Shown here one piece after another: positions 6,610-8,926 of a stretch of 8,926 bases of DNA. The notes below the pieces were generated by a model. That model did not search any database, had not been told where the DNA came from, and saw nothing but the letters and a program-made list of their open reading frames with translations. Position 1 is the first letter of the stretch. The number at the start of each line of letters is the position of its first letter. The position numbers and the translations under genes are program-made. Source of the DNA: Bdellovibrionales bacterium (lineage in GTDB: Bacteria; Bdellovibrionota; Bacteriovoracia; Bacteriovoracales; Bacteriovoracaceae); the NCBI GenBank assembly GCA_005791855.1, contig SXUH01000412.1, forward strand, positions 1 through 8,926. Direction: 5' to 3'.

Positions 6610-7011
6610 CTAAAAAGCGCAGGTAACTTTGGTGGCCTTGTACGGTACGACGACGGACTTGATCCGCCCGTCGGCGTCGATGTTCATCACAAGCCCGTCC
6701 TTGGATTCGTAGACCAGGTCTTCGACGACCTTCCTGGTCCCCCTCACGAAGAGGTTCGAGAGGACGAAGTCCTTGTCGAGCTCGATCTTCTTCCCGTCGA
6801 GGCTCACCTTCACCTGGACCTGGTAGGCCGGGTTTCCATAGTCGTCTTCCTGGAGGTCGTTCTTGACCTTGTTCACCTTCACCCCGCACTTGGTCTTCGT
6901 TCCGGAGACGAGGGTCTCGCCCTTGAGCTCACCCCTGAGGACGAGGGTCCCTTCGATGGTGTGGGCGACGGCGCTGGAGGCGAGGAGGGCGGCGAGGATG
7001 ATCGTTTTCAT
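6610..7011 (-). CDS. Small secreted protein of unknown function, partner of the deamidase-like gene
   Basis: I do not recognise this family. The 133-residue product has a clear signal peptide (MKTIILAALLASSAVA, cleavage before HTIEG), leaving about 117 residues outside the inner membrane. The mature part looks rich in beta strands (TLVLRGELKGETLV, YQVQVKVSLDGKKIEL, GLVMNIDADGRIKSVVV). It has exactly two cysteines, Cys42 and Cys131, the latter three residues from the C-terminus, a spacing that would suit a disulfide clamping the fold. The ATG at 7011 sits 9 bases after the upstream stop, with AAGGA overlapping that stop, so it is second in a two-gene operon with the deamidase-like protein. By context it might be an inhibitor, chaperone or accessory subunit for that enzyme, but nothing in the sequence proves it. 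Confidence 0.88.
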   Translation of the reverse strand: MKTIILAALLASSAVAHTIEGTLVLRGELKGETLVSGTKTKCGVKVNKVKNDLQEDDYGNPAYQVQVKVSLDGKKIELDKDFVLSNLFVRGTRKVVEDLVYESKDGLVMNIDADGRIKSVVVPYKATKVTCAF

Positions 7012-7020
7012 ATGTGGTCC

Positions 7021-7950
7021 TTAGTAAGTCTTGGTTTCTTTACCGGTGTCGAGGGCCTCGTAGGTCTCGTCGTAGTTCTTGAAGGCCCGGCGGGCGTCCT
7101 GGAGCTCTTCCAGGACCCAGTGGTTCTTGAGCTCGCCCTTGGTGTCGCGGTTCTCGATGTCCAGCGGGGAGAGGTAGTACATCGGAACCTTCATGAGGTA
7201 GCAGAGCCGGCTCCACTGGTTGTCCTTGAAGTCGTTGTACCTCTCGACCACCGGACAGGTGATCTTCTCGGACTTGATGAAGAACTTCTGCCAGTGGTCC
7301 AGGGTCACGGGGTTCTTCATGAAGGTCCCGTCCATCACGTACTCTTCCCCCCCCGCGACGAGGAGCGGGGCCACGTGGAACCACCACTCGAAGTCCTCGA
7401 GGTCGATGTACCGGCGGGTGTAGAAGATGAAGACCTTCTGGGAGTTGATCCCGAGCTGCGACCAGAGGTCGTAGGCCCACATGTGGGCGCGCTTGAAGCA
7501 TTGGGACCGGGTGCGGTCCCCGTCGTTCATCATGTTCTCGAAGAGGGTCCCGAGCTTCTCGGTGGACTGGAGGTCCGAGGGGGCGAACTGCCGGAGCTGG
7601 TTGTACTGGAAGTGGTTGAGGTCGAGCTCGCGCGGGTTCACCTCGGCGGCGGAGGCCCGCTTGATCGCAACGATCATGGCTTCCTTCTCTTCCTTGCCGT
7701 CGACGGCCTTCAGCTCGAAGGTGAGCTTCACCACCTGGCCCGTGTACGCCTTGAGGAGGCGGAAGTTATCGTCGCTCTTCTTCATCTTGTAGACCCGGCC
7801 GTCCGCGCCTGAAAGGAGGAGGAGGCGATCCGACTTACTGGACTTCATGACGTTGAAGACCGTGGTGTAGATCGATTCCGCGGCCTGGACACCTGAAGCC
7901 TGGATGGCCAAGAAGGCGAGCAGGAAGACCGACATAGCTTTAGCTAACAT
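7021..7950 (-). CDS. Exported protein-glutamine glutaminase-like (protein deamidase) enzyme
   Basis: The 309 residues begin with a signal peptide (hydrophobic 7-17, likely cleavage VQA before AES, about residue 23). Residues 25-105 are a beta-rich domain that may act as a pro-region. The later part matches the Cys-His-Asp pattern of bacterial protein-glutamine glutaminase (PF18626-type): CFKRAHMWAYDL with Cys151, WWFHVAPLL with His192, and YVMDGTF with Asp207, followed by NPVTLDHW. In the Chryseobacterium enzyme, as I recall it, the corresponding segments are CYARAHKM, WSYHVAILV and IIDPSLFSSGPVTDTAW, with the same 41-residue Cys-to-His spacing. That enzyme converts protein-bound Gln to Glu and releases ammonia. 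The ATG at 7950 is chosen because GAGG lies 5 bases upstream; a second Met at residue 6 is possible. A transglutaminase- or cysteine-protease-like activity is the main alternative. The substrate is unknown. Confidence 0.85.
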   Translation of the reverse strand: MLAKAMSVFLLAFLAIQASGVQAAESIYTTVFNVMKSSKSDRLLLLSGADGRVYKMKKSDDNFRLLKAYTGQVVKLTFELKAVDGKEEKEAMIVAIKRASAAEVNPRELDLNHFQYNQLRQFAPSDLQSTEKLGTLFENMMNDGDRTRSQCFKRAHMWAYDLWSQLGINSQKVFIFYTRRYIDLEDFEWWFHVAPLLVAGGEEYVMDGTFMKNPVTLDHWQKFFIKSEKITCPVVERYNDFKDNQWSRLCYLMKVPMYYLSPLDIENRDTKGELKNHWVLEELQDARRAFKNYDETYEALDTGKETKTY

Positions 7951-7955
7951 AGAAA

Positions 7956-7959
7956 CCTC
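7956..7959 (-). promoter_or_regulatory. Shine-Dalgarno deciding the start of the deamidase-like gene
   Basis: GAGG on the minus strand lies 5 bases before the ATG at 7948-7950. The alternative in-frame ATG 15 bases downstream (7933-7935) has no comparable site, so the longer signal peptide is preferred. Confidence 0.55.
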
Positions 7960-8046
7960 ACAGATTTATAAGGCATATGTTACTGAGTTTTTGACGCTAT
8001 CCGCCAAAACAAGCTAAGGTCTGGTAAAAATTACAGGATTTGGGGA

Positions 8047-8631
8047 CTAATCCCTATAGTTTTCCGGGAAGAGGGAACGCTCGATGCCTTCGATGAAGAT
8101 GTGGATGCACTTGATGTGAATTTCCTGAATCCGGTCAGTTATGTTACACGGGATGATGAGCGGGACGTCCACCATGGTCTTAAGTTTGCCGCCGTCCTTT
8201 CCAAGTAGACCCACGACTTTCATGCCCTTGGACTTGGCCACTTCCACGGCCTTGATCACGTTCGCGGAGTTCCCGCTGGTTGAGATGGCGAGCAGGGCAT
8301 CGCCCTTCTGTCCCCAGGCGTCCACGTAGCGGGAGAAGATGTACTCGAAGCCGAAGTCGTTGGCGATGCAGGTGATGTGCCCGGCCTCCGAGATCCCCGT
8401 CGCCGGGAGGGGAGCGCGGTCCTTCCGGTACCTCCCCGTGAGCTCCTCCGCGAAGTGGAGCGAATCACACATCGACCCGCCGTTGCCACAGCTGAAGACT
8501 CTTCCGCCGGTCTTGAAGGACTGCACGAAGGTCAGGATCGCGCTTTCGATGAGCGCGATGCTCTCCTTGTCCTCGACGAACTTCGCGAGGGTGTTCTGGG
8601 CATCGATGAGGGAGGTGTGGATGTAGCTCAT
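8047..8631 (-). CDS. gmhA: Sedoheptulose-7-phosphate isomerase (phosphoheptose isomerase)
   Basis: GmhA isomerises sedoheptulose 7-phosphate to heptose 7-phosphate, the first step of the ADP-heptose route to the LPS inner core. From the ATG at 8631 the protein has 194 residues, close to the E. coli enzyme. It aligns along its whole length, with nearly identical blocks: SCGNGGS (47-53), HFAEELTGRYR (59-69), NDFGFEYIFSRYV (91-103), ISTSGNSANVIKA (116-128) and DRIQEIHIK (166-174). His59, Glu63, Gln169 and His177 match the metal and active-site residues of characterised GmhA enzymes, so it should be active. The frame extends 15 bases upstream to a TTG, but those codons (Pro-Phe-Phe-Phe) are just the terminator arm and T-tract of the upstream trxA gene. 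The start directly follows nine Ts with no Shine-Dalgarno. No other heptose genes are nearby. Confidence 0.95.
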   Translation of the reverse strand: MSYIHTSLIDAQNTLAKFVEDKESIALIESAILTFVQSFKTGGRVFSCGNGGSMCDSLHFAEELTGRYRKDRAPLPATGISEAGHITCIANDFGFEYIFSRYVDAWGQKGDALLAISTSGNSANVIKAVEVAKSKGMKVVGLLGKDGGKLKTMVDVPLIIPCNITDRIQEIHIKCIHIFIEGIERSLFPENYRD

Positions 8632-8662
8632 AAAAAAAAAGGGCAAGCCCGAGGGCCTGCCC
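8632..8662 (-). terminator. Rho-independent terminator of trxA
   Basis: On the minus strand GGGCAGGCCC, loop TC, GGGCTTGCCC forms a 10-bp stem (one G-U pair; realistically 9 bp with a four-base loop), followed by nine Ts at 8640-8632. It lies 9 bases after the thioredoxin stop. On the plus strand the G-U becomes A-C and there is no T-tract, so it acts for the minus strand. The T-tract runs straight into the gmhA ATG. Confidence 0.92.
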
Positions 8663-8671
8663 GCCTTGGAG

Positions 8672-8926
8672 TTAGCTTAGGAGTGAGTTGATGTTCTTGA
8701 CGATCTCGGCCTTCGGCTGGTTCCCCACCAGCGTGCTCTTCACTTCGCCGTTCTTGAAGAAGATGAGCGTCGGGATCCCGCGGATTCCGAACTTCTGAGC
8801 GAGGTCGGAGGCCTGGTCGACGTTGACCTTAACGACGTTAGCTTTGCCGTTCATCTCCGTGGCGATCTCGTCCAGAACGGGAGAGAGAGCTTTACATGGC
8901 CCGCACCACTCGGCCCAGAAATCCAC
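8672..8926 (-). CDS. trxA: Thioredoxin (5'-truncated by window edge)
   Basis: Thioredoxin reduces protein disulfides in the cytoplasm and is itself reduced by thioredoxin reductase. The visible 84 residues begin at VDFWAEWCGPCK, the strand leading into the active site; the CGPC redox motif is at fragment residues 8-11. Further along are the NVDQASDLAQKFGIRGIPTL segment with the cis-proline after Ile, and FFKNGEVKSTLVGNQP, all standard for thioredoxin 1. About 20-25 N-terminal residues lie beyond base 8926: the GTG at the edge is the codon for the conserved Val of VDFWA, not a start. No signal peptide can be judged because the N-terminus is missing. A strong intrinsic terminator follows the stop, so trxA probably ends its own transcript and is not obligatorily co-transcribed with gmhA. 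Confidence 0.96.
   Translation of the reverse strand: MDFWAEWCGPCKALSPVLDEIATEMNGKANVVKVNVDQASDLAQKFGIRGIPTLIFFKNGEVKSTLVGNQPKAEIVKNINSLLS

Noticed and set aside
6571..7812. A 413-codon open frame on the + strand opposite the two secreted-protein genes
   Set aside because: It spans two genes and the spacer between them, is Val/Leu/Glu/Gly-rich without motifs, and starts inside a hairpin. The minus strand has signal peptides, ribosome sites and a recognisable enzyme pattern.
7965..7970. TATAAA as the -10 box for the deamidase-like operon
   Set aside because: Transcription would begin about at the GAGG ribosome site, removing it from the mRNA, and there is no good -35. A promoter is likely in 7970-8046, but none is convincing.
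8644..8646. TTG start adding MPFFF to GmhA
   Set aside because: The added codons are the terminator arm and T-tract of trxA. The ATG at 8631 gives the length expected from the E. coli enzyme.
1..8926. CRISPR arrays, tRNA or rRNA genes, insertion sequences, attachment sites, phage genes
   Set aside because: No repeat-spacer pattern, cloverleaf, transposase or integrase motif, or terminal inverted repeats were found on either strand.

Overview
The window is GC-rich, with codon third positions almost always G or C. It carries genes typical of the old 'deltaproteobacterial' lineages (Myxococcota and Bdellovibrionota). The best-supported content is a gene set resembling the Agl-Glt gliding-motility machine of Myxococcus xanthus, whose relatives also occur in Bdellovibrio-type predators. 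I therefore infer a Bdellovibrionota- or Myxococcota-like Gram-negative bacterium; the exact lineage cannot be fixed from this sequence.

Bases 1-4464 (+ strand) form one tight operon. It holds the C-terminal part of a TPR protein in the gltD/agmU position, a TPR lipoprotein (GltE/AglT-like), a tiny exported protein (GltF-like) and an FHA-TM-AgmX/PglI C-terminal-domain protein (GltG/PglI-like). Neighbouring genes overlap by 4 bases (ATGA, GTGA) or are 9 bases apart. This is the gltD-E-F-G order of M. xanthus as I recall it.

Bases 4465-4771 are a 307-bp convergent spacer without genes but rich in dyad symmetries. They include a bulged 12-bp hairpin that probably terminates the glt operon and a perfect 18-bp palindrome.

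Bases 6483-4772 (- strand) are a three-gene motor operon: one TolQ/ExbB-type proton-channel protein followed by two different TolR/ExbD-type proteins. This is the AglR-AglQ-AglS arrangement. A TATAAT box lies about 40 bases upstream. In the Agl-Glt model the motor uses the proton gradient to drive GltG across the inner membrane, GltD/GltF in the periplasm and the GltE lipoprotein at the outer membrane.

Bases 7950-6610 (- strand) are a two-gene operon for exported proteins. The first product has the Cys-His-Asp pattern of the protein-glutamine glutaminase (protein deamidase) family. The second is a small unrecognised secreted protein with two cysteines. This pair is the least expected content of the window.

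Bases 8926-8047 (- strand) hold the 3' part of a thioredoxin gene, a textbook intrinsic terminator, and gmhA (sedoheptulose-7-phosphate isomerase, LPS heptose pathway). The gmhA start codon directly abuts the terminator T-tract, leaving no visible Shine-Dalgarno sequence. No tRNA, rRNA, CRISPR array, insertion sequence or phage gene was seen.
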